A DNA stretch of 64,000 nt from Haloarcula salinisoli. Lineage in GTDB: Archaea; Halobacteriota; Halobacteria; Halobacteriales; Haloarculaceae. A model generated the notes under the pieces. It worked only from the letters and a program-made list of their open reading frames with translations, had not been told where the DNA came from and made no database searches. The stretch lies in assembly GCF_019599405.1 (NCBI RefSeq), contig NZ_RKLQ01000002.1, positions 434,001 through 498,000 of the forward strand. Reading direction: 5' to 3'. Positions 25,601 through 32,169 of the stretch are shown here, one piece after another. The translations under genes and the position numbers were made by a program. The first letter of the stretch is position 1; the number at the start of each line of letters is the position of its first letter.

Positions 25601-26629
25601 GGTCGCGACGACCTGAATCGCGTACGTGCTGTCTTCGACCGCCGAGCCGTCAGCGCCCTCACTGGAACTGTCGAAGTCAGTCAGGTCGAGCGTGACCGTC
25701 TTCTTGGTCCCGTCGTCGACGTAATCGCTATCCTGGATGCCCCAGGTGTAGGTCGCACTATCGTCGCTGTCGACGAGCTGAATCTGGGCGATGTCCGGGA
25801 ACTCGTCGGTGTACTCGTAGCCGACCTGGAGCGTCTCCGTGGTCGGGTCACTGATGGTGACTTCCTCGGCCGGGACAGGGATACTGCCCTCCGGGTCGGT
25901 CGTGTCGACGGTCACGGAGTCGCTCTGTCCATCGGCACCGTCGTTACCGAGCGCGTCCGCGGCCGTATCGAGCGTGATGGTGTACTCGCCGTCAGTTTCG
26001 GCGGTGTAGGTCGCCGTGTAGGTGTACGAACCATCGTCGTTCCGGGTCTCAGTGAACTGTTCGTCAGTGAGCGTAAGCGTGGCGTTCTCGGCCCCGCTCA
26101 CCGTCGCCTCGACGGTTTCGAGTTGCTCGTTGGAGCCGAAGGTCACCTCGACGCCCGAGTCGCTCGTCGGGTCGTCGTTGGTGATTTCGTACCCGCTAAC
26201 CGACGGCACGTCGCCGTCGATGGTGAGGGTCGTCGCTTCGTCGTAGTCAGCAACGGCCGAGGGGTACTCGCTTCCTTCGGCGACGTAGACTGTGTAGTCA
26301 CCGTTCCCGTCGGAGACGTACTCACTCGTCACGAACGAAGTCGAGCCCTCTCCGGTTTCAGCGTCGGAAGTAACGGTGGCGATCTGTTCGTCCTGGGTTA
26401 TCTCGTCGTCGCCGTCACTGTCGATGGCGAAACTGAGGTCGTTTCCTGCGTTCCCTGCCTGTGCGCTGACTGTGACACTCACGTCCCCTGCTGGGTTCGG
26501 GTTCACAGAGAGTTCGTTCGCGGCTGCGGCCGCACTCCCGCTCAGTGCTACGGTCGCTCCGAAGACGGAGACGACCATGAGCACCGAGAGGAAGACGGCG
26601 CGCAACTTCTCGTGGCTATTGCTTGTCAT
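22682..26629 (-). CDS. Large surface glycoprotein-like protein with Ig-like repeats
   Basis: The 1,315-residue protein opens MTSNSHEKLRAVFLSVLMVV-SVFGATVALSGSAAA, the haloarchaeal surface-glycoprotein signal peptide (TIGR04207 type). The mature chain is very acidic and made of serial beta domains. Several are cadherin/bacterial-Ig-like (with NDDGSYTYTATYTAETDGEYT and a similar NDDGSYTYETTYDAPRDGEY). At least two are SwmB-like blocks (VTVTFSDPVDAADGDLSADD; VTVEFDESAFANADATG). The C-terminus has two related modules around LDEGQNFVSVPAASG and LSEGWNLVGHWQEG. No transmembrane helix or PGF-CTERM motif ends the protein, so anchoring must be by another route. An upstream ATG (26671) would spoil the signal. 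Confidence 0.82.
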   Translation of the reverse strand: MTSNSHEKLRAVFLSVLMVVSVFGATVALSGSAAAAANELSVNPNPAGDVSVTVSAQAGNAGNDLSFAIDSDGDDEITQDEQIATVTSDAETGEGSTSFVTSEYVSDGNGDYTVYVAEGSEYPSAVADYDEATTLTIDGDVPSVSGYEITNDDPTSDSGVEVTFGSNEQLETVEATVSGAENATLTLTDEQFTETRNDDGSYTYTATYTAETDGEYTITLDTAADALGNDGADGQSDSVTVDTTDPEGSIPVPAEEVTISDPTTETLQVGYEYTDEFPDIAQIQLVDSDDSATYTWGIQDSDYVDDGTKKTVTLDLTDFDSSSEGADGSAVEDSTYAIQVVATDEVSNTNTISQDGENVRVDTTAPEFSSPELDTSSTESTFSIDIDDNPATSAIADDTTGVDEDSAELTVIHLRDSAENDVLLSNEGIESDGVSWDGQSNTLTFTPGDAGIEYPEDGDLVFDVEAADNQGNLGDTSVQFTVNAETPSMTTETDAADDTVTVTFSDPVDAADGDLSADDFTYEDVREGDASAVDAVIDETFVEDSEGDQAIETATLRLNNDVGSNDLGSDLIGVRENAIVDSDDADSYVSVAGVPLSDTTAPDAPFITAGDVNIQNADSYSVDLDLRTAEPGSVDVTLTGPNGTAVSQTDVPVGASDTFVSFDGQGTPSDFNVSDLDDGTVTIDVTRTDAGGNTEDASTTVTKDTDAPSIDSAQADAGTSDVYVTFDEEVGYFNEFDIAVTAGDGTDITVDEVEDLGDNEYRLELADDLTAADFDDSAASVSTSDVTDLVGNDVDNEADVTDRSTIEFTGLQAEVDSDQVTVEFDESAFANADATGALNASDFAYVNNTAGGASAVESVDHTAGSTTAIITLDADVASNEIGSDKIAVLADGAYDAVGNDIARTSIALGDNVDPVLDMSVERGDSDSVLDITVESSEQLSSLDLDIDTESTTAPEGIFLEPVFVEDVFPGVSDNSETELTIENFSATENDDGSYTYETTYDAPRDGEYELSASGQDGAGNSGFDFVDVVVDEKDPSVTDAYIVNANGGGTAIAVSFDEPVVEAFGETPTFTVGGTEADVVRTQDNVVVLRAPANFQTGDSPEVSYESGELFEAHGDGDTPQGSTVVHTTKLDLDEGQNFVSVPAASGTLDVSELESQVGSDNIEVIWTYESGSWESYNPDASENDFTELEGGQGYIVTLNSEAVADVNVNNVPTGGSAEEATPGAQSLSEGWNLVGHWQEGVQPQPVALDTIESLSDATAIYAQDGTGYQYQTLDRAPFVPGEAYWVFVEDDEVYTEAEYPNEGPGFGEPVRQVD

Positions 26630-26707
26630 ATCGTAGTTGTCGTATAATCGCGATTGTTCGTCAGCCGACACCTTCCCGAAGCGGCGCGCGGAGCACCGGA
26701 CTGCCTA

Positions 26708-26884
26708 TCAGTCCATGTCATAGTACTCTTGGAGCACCTCTTCGAGCTTCTCCGAGACGTTCTGTCCCTCAGCGACGGCGTCACTGCGCACCTGTCGCCA
26801 GACGTCACGGTCGACCTCGATAGTCGTCCGTGTCGTGGCGCTGTCGTCCCCACCGTCATCTGAGGCTGTCATTGTCGTTCCCAT
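26708..26884 (-). CDS. Small RHH/CopG-like protein upstream of the surface glycoprotein
   Basis: The 58-residue ORF begins MGTTMTASDDGGDDSATTRT and continues TIEVDRDVWRQVRSDAVAEG with QNVSEKLEEVLQEYYDMD. An acidic tail-like N-terminus precedes a strand (TTIEVDRD) and two helices, the pattern of a ribbon-helix-helix regulator. A second in-frame ATG at 26872 gives a 54-residue version. It is 78 bases ahead of the surface-protein gene on the same strand, so it could regulate it. The evidence is the fold pattern only; it is absent from typical gene calls because of its size. Confidence 0.6.
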   Translation of the reverse strand: MGTTMTASDDGGDDSATTRTTIEVDRDVWRQVRSDAVAEGQNVSEKLEEVLQEYYDMD

Positions 26885-26974
26885 ACCCTTCCATTACCTT
26901 CTGGTTGGTTCCGGTGACTACTGCAGCGTTCAGTAGCACCTCGTGTATGCCATTGGGACAACAATAATTAAATC

Positions 26975-27147
26975 TACTGGTGGTATATGCTTATGGTACT
27001 GGTTAGTAGTATGTGGGCATATTGGATTCAAAACGGTCTATAACGGCGGTTTATTGTCGGAGCGTGTGCGGCCGAATAGGCCGATATTGGGGAGATGTTT
27101 TATTTTGGAGTTCGAATATGTAAATACAAAATCCATCTCTGCCTCTC
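26975..27147 (+). other. A+T-rich region with a promoter-like copy
   Basis: No gene is visible in 26885-27147. The stretch near 26978-27005 (ggtatatgcttatggtactggttagtag) resembles 27352-27383 before the wHTH gene, consistent with a duplicated promoter. Base composition is clearly lower in G+C than the flanks. Confidence 0.4.
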
Positions 27148-27290
27148 ATGGTCCTCTCCGATTCAGACCCGCCGAAAACCGAGGCCGAGACTACGGACTG
27201 TTCACGTCGACGGGGCCGGCACCGACCGGCGTGTCCGACGAAATCACTGGCCGGGGACGGGCGACGCTCCGCGGGCGTGAACGATGCGGT
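27148..27290 (+). pseudogene. Decayed copy of the 27427 winged-helix gene
   Basis: One frame reads RDYGLFTSTGPAPTGVSDEI and then TGRGRATL, which aligns with KDYGLVETIGPAPTSGLYEI and TDKGRVAAA of the intact protein at 27427-27726. The first codons (VLSD) match in another frame and the middle of the domain is missing, so this is a frameshifted, internally deleted relic. Together with the promoter-like copy upstream it indicates a tandem duplication of about 0.4 kb. Confidence 0.7.
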
Positions 27291-27426
27291 CGGGACCAGG
27301 CGGGGTTCGGTGTCGTGGCCGGAGACTCGGAGCCTGTCGTGCGTTTGTGTATAGTATATACTTATAGAATCAGGAAGGATATATGCCAGCCTTCGGAACA
27401 GGTGCCCATACCGAACAGGTCATCGC

Positions 27427-27726
27427 ATGAAGCTAGTAACACCGACAGATTTCGATATACTCGCTGTACTCTCCGACGGCAAGCGAAACAACGCAGTCAA
27501 TATCGCACACGAGCTGGACCGGAACAGGGCCTACATCAACACGCGGCTCCCGGTGCTGAAAGACTACGGCCTGGTCGAGACAATCGGTCCGGCACCCACG
27601 AGCGGGCTCTACGAGATCACCGACAAGGGACGTGTCGCCGCCGCGAACCAATCGGTCTACGAGGACGACGAGACGGATTTCGAGGCGTTTCTCGATGCGG
27701 AGTGTGGGGCGGACGGGGACGCGTAG
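27427..27726 (+). CDS. Winged-helix DNA-binding protein (phiH1-repressor-like)
   Basis: The 99-residue protein starts MKLVTPTDFDILAVLSDGKR and has a winged helix-turn-helix over residues 1-75: helix 1 TDFDILAVLSDG, helices 2-3 NAVNIAHELDRNRAYINTRL, then a wing EITDKGRVAAA. This is the fold of haloarchaeal phage phiH1 repressor-like regulators, which are widespread on chromosomes and proviruses. A TATA-like gtatatacttata lies at about 27353-27365, implying a short leader. The acidic C-terminus may be for dimerisation or charge. It may be a remnant of a mobile element, since a broken copy lies just upstream and G+C is lower here. Confidence 0.78.
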   Translation: MKLVTPTDFDILAVLSDGKRNNAVNIAHELDRNRAYINTRLPVLKDYGLVETIGPAPTSGLYEITDKGRVAAANQSVYEDDETDFEAFLDAECGADGDA

Positions 27727-27799
27727 CCTGGTACAGCGCGCCGAATTGCTCTCAGTGTCACCTGCGGCGTGACGCGAACCCCTGTCCCGCCGTGTGAGT

Positions 27800-28096
27800 T
27801 TACTCGGTCTGCTGGTCGAGTTCCTCGATTGCGTCCAGCGCCAGGTTGATGTCCTCTTTCGCTGCCTCCAGGGACTGCCGTATGTTTTCGAGATTCCGAT
27901 TCCCGAATCCGTCGTACTTTCGCTCTGTAGACGTCTGCTGGTACTGGAACAGACTCGACTGCGTAGCGACGTCGTTACACGACTGCGATGCAGTGAGCAA
28001 CGACACCGAAACAATCCACAGTAACTCCTCGGACGTCGTTTCTCCCCTGTCTACCTCCCCCGCGGTATCCCTTGCCGACTTAACCTTTCCACCCAT
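27800..28096 (-). CDS. Hypothetical acidic helical protein
   Basis: The 98-residue ORF starts MGGKVKSARDTAGEVDRGET, contains a moderately hydrophobic segment ELLWIVSVSLLTAS near residues 24-37 and ends with a predicted helix NIRQSLEAAKEDINLALDAI-EELDQQTE. I do not recognise a family. The helix-like acidic C-terminus argues for a real protein, but lower G+C and position in a region of relics make it uncertain. A shadow ORF on the plus strand covers the same bases and looks less protein-like. Confidence 0.45.
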   Translation of the reverse strand: MGGKVKSARDTAGEVDRGETTSEELLWIVSVSLLTASQSCNDVATQSSLFQYQQTSTERKYDGFGNRNLENIRQSLEAAKEDINLALDAIEELDQQTE

Positions 28097-28375
28097 TGCG
28101 TATCAGGTCTGGGGTATTACAAGAACAAAATAGTTTGCATCGAATCATATGTTCAGGTAGGGGAGTCATACTTTGGCATTAGAGGCCGTACAGCTCAAAA
28201 ATATACTCCTGAATGAATGCAAAAATAACTAATAGAAACGGATTACACAGTGGCACGAACTGTCTGTTCTCTGAGTTAAATGTGCTGGTACCGATACGGT
28301 AGCTGTGTGGCTGATGTCGACTGCCGCCAATTCGCTGTCGCGACTGACCGTCCTCACCGCGTTCACTGTCAGTTT
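28097..28375. other. A+T-rich intergenic region before orc
   Basis: No gene can be supported in these 279 bases. I looked for haloarchaeal origin-recognition boxes on both strands and saw none that matched convincingly, so an origin of replication cannot be claimed. Confidence 0.4.
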
Positions 28376-28430
28376 CACTTTCACTATCGGTGGCAAATGG
28401 TTAAGTGGGCAGCGAAGCTCGGTGAAAGTG
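28376..28430 (+). promoter_or_regulatory. orc promoter flanked by a 9-bp inverted repeat
   Basis: The TATA-like ggttaagt lies at 28399-28406, about 25-32 bases before the ATG. It is bracketed by CACTTTCAC (28376-28384) and GTGAAAGTG (28422-28430), perfect inverted copies separated by 37 bases, the second ending exactly at the start codon. This layout suggests an autoregulatory site for the Orc protein or another repressor. Confidence 0.5.
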
Positions 28431-29558
28431 ATGAGTGATAATCCTGAGGAGGACATGCTGGGCTGGGACGAGTCCGTCTTCAGGGACGAACACGTCTTCG
28501 AGATAGACTGGCTGCCGGAGACGTTCAAACACCGCGAGACCCAGATGGAGACGCTGAAGTACGCGCTCCGCCCCGCAGTCCGGGGGTCTCGCCCGCTGAA
28601 CGTCATCGCCCGGGGCCCGCCCGGCACTGGCAAGACCACCTCGACCCAGATTCTCTTCGACGAGCTGACCGCCCAGACGGACGTTCAGGCGGTGCGGGTC
28701 AACTGCCAGGTCGACTCGACGCGGTATGCGGTGTTCTCACGGCTCTTTGCCGAAATCTTCGACTACGAACCCCCCTCGTCGGGCATCTCCTTCAAGAAGC
28801 TGTTCTCCCAGATAACGGACAAGCTCGTCGAGGAAGACGAGGTGCTCGTCGTGGCGCTGGACGACGTGAACTACCTCTTCTACGAATCGGAGGCCAGTGA
28901 CACGCTGTACTCCCTTCTCAGAGCACACGAGGCCCACTCGGGCGCCCGCGTCGGTGTCATCTGTGTCTCCTCGGACCTCGAACTCGACGTCATCGAGGAG
29001 CTCGACACCCGCGTGCAGTCGGTGTTCCGGCCCGAAGAGGTCTACTTCAACAAGTACGGGCAGGCCGAAATCGTCGATATCCTCGACGAGCGCGTCGAGC
29101 GCGGGTTCAACGAGGGCGTCGTCGGCACCCAGGTACTGGACCGCGTCGCCGAACTCACCGCCGAGCAGGGCGGCGACCTGCGGGTGGGTATCGACCTCCT
29201 GCGGCGGGCCGGGATGAACGCCGAGATGCGCGCCTCCCGCTCTGTCGAGCTGGAAGACGTCGAGTCGGCCTACGACAAGTCCAAGTACGTCCACCTCTCG
29301 CGTCGACTGCGGGAACTCTCGGATTCCGAGCGGGCGCTGGTCGAGGTCATCGCCGAGCACGACGGCAAGCAGGCCGGCGACATCTACGACGCGTTCAACG
29401 ACGCCAGCGGCCTCGGGTACACTCGCTACTCCGAGATAATCAACAAGCTCGACCAGCTTGGCATCATCGACGCCGACTACACCGAAGTGGAGGGTCGCGG
29501 GCGCTCCCGGCAGCTGACGCTCAACTACGACGCCGACGCGGTGCTGGAACGGCTGTGA
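28431..29558 (+). CDS. orc: Orc1/Cdc6 family replication initiation protein
   Basis: The 375-residue protein is an archaeal AAA+ initiator. The ATPase domain has Walker A RGPPGTGKTTSTQ near residues 62-74, Walker B VLVVALDDVNYL near 138-149 and a sensor-1 region GVICVSSDLELD near 174-185. Residues LDTRVQSVF include the arginine-containing box. A winged-helix domain follows (SDSERALVEVIAEHDGKQAG to the end), used to bind origin DNA. Haloarchaea carry many such paralogues; only some act at origins, and no adjacent ORB cluster is visible here. Hence the function could be initiation or regulation. The start (MSDNPEEDMLGWDE) fits the TATA box; the upstream frame is spurious. Confidence 0.88.
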   Translation: MSDNPEEDMLGWDESVFRDEHVFEIDWLPETFKHRETQMETLKYALRPAVRGSRPLNVIARGPPGTGKTTSTQILFDELTAQTDVQAVRVNCQVDSTRYAVFSRLFAEIFDYEPPSSGISFKKLFSQITDKLVEEDEVLVVALDDVNYLFYESEASDTLYSLLRAHEAHSGARVGVICVSSDLELDVIEELDTRVQSVFRPEEVYFNKYGQAEIVDILDERVERGFNEGVVGTQVLDRVAELTAEQGGDLRVGIDLLRRAGMNAEMRASRSVELEDVESAYDKSKYVHLSRRLRELSDSERALVEVIAEHDGKQAGDIYDAFNDASGLGYTRYSEIINKLDQLGIIDADYTEVEGRGRSRQLTLNYDADAVLERL

Positions 29559-29606
29559 ATCCGGCCGAGATTTTAAGTACGAATCCGTGGCCAGGCCCGG
29601 CTTACC

Positions 29607-30458
29607 ATGCACCGGCGAGCGTATCTCACAGCGCTGGGGGCTGCTGCCGCGGCCGTCAGCGGCTGTAGCGAGGGCGACAGTACAGGGACGGCGACCACGA
29701 CCGACACGGCGGCCGACGGGACAGCCACGCCGACCGAGCGGGGCACTGCGACGCCCGAACAGCCCGACCCGGACCCGACGCCGAGCGTGACCGACGCCGG
29801 GCTGTTGCTGGACCGGGGCGAGTACGCGACCCTCGGCGACATCGACAGCGTCGGTCAGGGCGGCCCACTCGTCGTCGGGGTCGAGTACGACCTTCCGGCC
29901 AGCGAGGGCAGTGCGCGCGGGCTCGTCGAAACGCGTGTGTTCGACGACCAGGGCACTCGCCTCGAAACCAACACCACCGAGGTGGACGTCGTCGCCGACG
30001 GCGACAGTGTGAGCCGACGTGCCTGGTTCGCGTTCGACACAATCGACTGGGAGCAGGGCAGCTACACCGCCGAGGTGCTGGTCAACTCCGATAGCTACGG
30101 GACGACGGCGTCGACAGAGGTGGCGTTCGACATCGTCGAACCGCTGGGTGAAGGCGAGGCCGAGATGTTCCTCGCCGAGTTCCCGGACGACGCCGTCGCA
30201 CGGGAGAATTTCGACTGGACACTCGGCTTCCGGAATCTGAGTGACCGCGACAGCAGCGTCGTCACCGGCATCGTCACACTCGACCCCGCCGGCGCTGACC
30301 CAGTCGCACTCGATTCCCCGTACCGCGAGAACGTTCCGGCCGGCGGGGCGATTCAGGTCGAAAAAACGGATTTCGGGATCAACCGGCCGGGCACGTACAC
30401 CTACGAGATTGCACGGATAGACGCGGACGTTACCTTCACTATCGGTCCGCCGGAGTGA
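29607..30458 (+). CDS. Haloarchaeal lipoprotein
   Basis: The 283-residue protein starts MHRRAYLTALGAAAAAVSGC, a twin-arginine-like signal with a lipobox ending in Cys20. A Thr/Asp/Pro-rich linker of about 35 residues leads into a beta-rich domain from VTDAGLLLDRGEYATLGDID. This domain includes a CARDB-like fold repeated twice (GGPLVVGVEYDLPASEGS... and ENFDWTLGFRNLSDRDSSVV). These Ig-type domains are common in extracellular archaeal proteins and may bind other surface components. A TATA-like attttaagta lies at 29570-29579. The role is unknown. Confidence 0.72.
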   Translation: MHRRAYLTALGAAAAAVSGCSEGDSTGTATTTDTAADGTATPTERGTATPEQPDPDPTPSVTDAGLLLDRGEYATLGDIDSVGQGGPLVVGVEYDLPASEGSARGLVETRVFDDQGTRLETNTTEVDVVADGDSVSRRAWFAFDTIDWEQGSYTAEVLVNSDSYGTTASTEVAFDIVEPLGEGEAEMFLAEFPDDAVARENFDWTLGFRNLSDRDSSVVTGIVTLDPAGADPVALDSPYRENVPAGGAIQVEKTDFGINRPGTYTYEIARIDADVTFTIGPPE

Positions 30459-30467
30459 CGACGATCG

Positions 30468-30550
30468 CTGCTCGATGGTCGTCTCGACCCACCGAACGCC
30501 GTAGTCGGCGCTGTCCGGCGCTGCAATCGGGAGTGCCAGGACCGTGGCGG
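30468..30550 (-). pseudogene. Relic of the C-terminal tail of the 31225-32010 gene
   Basis: On the minus strand the frame reads LALPIAAPDSADYGVRWVET and TIEQ, closely matching the end of the intact protein (LELPAPFAALDT... GADYAVRWAEKTIEQ). Only about 30 codons are conserved and the stop is lost. A 15-nt direct repeat, GCCAGGACCGTGGCG, lies at 30535-30549 and 30575-30589 at its edge. Confidence 0.6.
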
Positions 30551-30624
30551 CTGGCACCGAAACCGGGTACGGACGCCAGGACCGTGGCGCCCGACTGGAG
30601 AACCGTGTCCCGACCGCCGGCAGT

Positions 30625-31131
30625 TCAGGCCCGCCCGTTCAGCGGGCAGTTGAAGTAGTTCGGCGGGCCGAAGCCGGGGCGGTTCAGCTCCGTCTCGATG
30701 TAGTCGGCCTCGAGCACCGCCGCCGCCGTCGTCAGCGGCGCGTCCTCGTTGAACGCCTCGACGTCGGTGACCTCGGCGCTGAAGTGCGTCCACTGGCCGC
30801 CGTTCCAGTCCCGGTCGCCCGGCGCGGCCTCCGAGACGAACGGCGAGGCCTGGGCGTCACTGACGTCGTCGCGGGCGACCAGGGATTTCTCCCCGTCGTG
30901 CAGGAAGTATATTCTGTCCTCGGGGTCGGGCCGGTCGTCGAGGACGTTCACGACGTTCGTCCGCCACAACTCGCCGTTAGCGTACACACGGCCGAACGAC
31001 TTGCCGTTGTCACTCTTGTCGTTGCCCTTGCCGGCAGCCGCGCTGCCGACCGTTCCGAATCCGGCCGCGGCCACCGCGAGCCCCGCACCGGTCTTGACGA
31101 TACTCCGTCTGGTTGGGTTCGAATCGTCCAT
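30625..31131 (-). CDS. Tat-exported protein of unknown function
   Basis: The 168-residue product begins MDDSNPTRRSIVKTGAGLAV and AAAGFGTVGSAAAG, a clear twin-arginine signal with an Ala-x-Ala cleavage region near residue 33. The mature part carries GRVYANGELWRTNVVNVLDD, a segment with IYFLHDGEKSLVARDDVSD and a C-terminal ADYIETELNRPGFGPPNYFN-CPLNG. I do not recognise the fold. The lone cysteine near the end may be surface-exposed or form a disulphide with another chain. No neighbour shares its direction closely, so it is probably transcribed alone. Confidence 0.65.
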   Translation of the reverse strand: MDDSNPTRRSIVKTGAGLAVAAAGFGTVGSAAAGKGNDKSDNGKSFGRVYANGELWRTNVVNVLDDRPDPEDRIYFLHDGEKSLVARDDVSDAQASPFVSEAAPGDRDWNGGQWTHFSAEVTDVEAFNEDAPLTTAAAVLEADYIETELNRPGFGPPNYFNCPLNGRA

Positions 31132-31224
31132 GCTCCGCGTGGAACGGCGAACGGGTGGCTAAAGGCCGTTTTTCGAACTCCAACTCGACTCTCTTCCGGG
31201 TCCGGACCAACTCCGTTCCAAAAC

Positions 31225-32010
31225 TCACGCCAGCTGCTCGATGGTCTTCTCGGCCCACCGGACGGCGTAGTCGGCCCCGTGGTCCTCGTAGGCCGCCGTA
31301 TCGAGCGCCGCGAATGGTGCGGGCAGTTCCAGGTCGTGTTTGACGGCGCTGCAGGCCAGCTCCGCGGCGGCCGCGAAGTCGGTCTGGCCGCGGGCGACCT
31401 CGCCCGGGAGGTCCGACAGGCGCGGTCGCAGCCGCTCGCCGGCGTCGGCCCAGGCGTCGTAGCAGTCGGGGTAGTCGTCGGCCCACGTCTCGAAGGCCAC
31501 GCGGGTCTGCAACCCGAGGTAGGCGTCGTACAGCGCCACGGCGAGCTGGTAAGTGCCCGTCGGCCCGACGTGTGGGTCGGTGACAGCCGCGAGGTGCCGG
31601 TAGCGGTCGCCGAAGAACGAGACGAACTGTTCGGGCTCGCCGAGGCTCGTCTCGACGATGGCCTCGGCGACGAGGAAGTCCACGAAGGATTCCGGGGAGG
31701 TCTCCAGTCGCGGTTTGACGATGACACAGGCCGGCTCGGTCTGGGTGGTCCAGGCGACGCCGCCGTCGCCGGGCAGGCCGACGGTGAAGTCCCCGCCGAC
31801 GTAGCGCTGGAGCTGTGCCGGCGCGCTGTCGGGGAGCCACGACGGGTCGAGTGTGAGTGGGTCGACCGAGTCGGTGACCAGCAGGAGGTCCTCGGCCGCC
31901 GCTGGGTCCAGCGTCTCGAAGTCCGTCGCCGCGTTCAGGACGACGACGTCGGGGGCGTACGCGTCCCGGACCGCTGTGACGTCCCCGTCTACGGCGCGCT
32001 CGCTGAACAT
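31225..32010 (-). CDS. Conserved haloarchaeal protein (DUF7089-like)
   Basis: The 261-residue product starts MFSERAVDGDVTAVRDAYAP and has a short Rossmann-like N-terminal part (VVVLNAATDFETL, LLLVTDSVDP). A helical C-terminal half follows, with AETIVETSLGEPEQFVSFFG-like, GTYQLAVALYDAYLGLQTR and ending GADYAVRWAEKTIEQLA. I remember it as a family restricted to haloarchaea (DUF7089, number tentative) with no known function. Its ATG at 32010 abuts the stop of the tiny membrane gene upstream, so they are translated together. A decayed duplicate of the last 30 codons lies at 30468-30550. Confidence 0.65.
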   Translation of the reverse strand: MFSERAVDGDVTAVRDAYAPDVVVLNAATDFETLDPAAAEDLLLVTDSVDPLTLDPSWLPDSAPAQLQRYVGGDFTVGLPGDGGVAWTTQTEPACVIVKPRLETSPESFVDFLVAEAIVETSLGEPEQFVSFFGDRYRHLAAVTDPHVGPTGTYQLAVALYDAYLGLQTRVAFETWADDYPDCYDAWADAGERLRPRLSDLPGEVARGQTDFAAAAELACSAVKHDLELPAPFAALDTAAYEDHGADYAVRWAEKTIEQLA

Positions 32011-32106
32011 CTACGCCGAGAACACGATGAGGTTCGCGATGATAGCGACCGAGAGCAGTGCGGAGACAGCGATGGTACCCAGGACGATTTTCGTTGCCGT
32101 ACTCAT
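32011..32106 (-). CDS. Single-helix small membrane protein, 31 residues
   Basis: The ORF MSTATKIVLGTIAVSALLSV then AIIANLIVFSA is almost entirely one transmembrane helix with a Lys on the cytoplasmic side. Its stop codon is directly followed by the ATG of the 31225-32010 gene (TAGATG), a layout that implies coupled translation. Nothing further can be said of function; it may anchor or modulate its neighbour. Confidence 0.55.
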   Translation of the reverse strand: MSTATKIVLGTIAVSALLSVAIIANLIVFSA

Positions 32107-32169
32107 GTGGATGGCTATCGCAGGCCGGACATTAAACCTTGAGAAAGCCGCCAGGCTCGCGGCTGTTTC

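Noticed and set aside
26943-27797. 284-residue plus-strand ORF across the A+T-rich region
   Set aside because: It only joins relic sequence to the frame of the intact wHTH gene and is not a single protein.
28097-28430. Origin of replication next to orc
   Set aside because: No set of origin recognition boxes could be seen on either strand; the inverted repeat around the promoter is better explained as a regulatory site.
30544-32142. 532-residue ORF on the plus strand opposite the 30625-32106 genes
   Set aside because: It runs antisense to three protein-like genes and has the Arg/Gly/Val-rich composition typical of shadow frames in G+C-rich haloarchaeal DNA.
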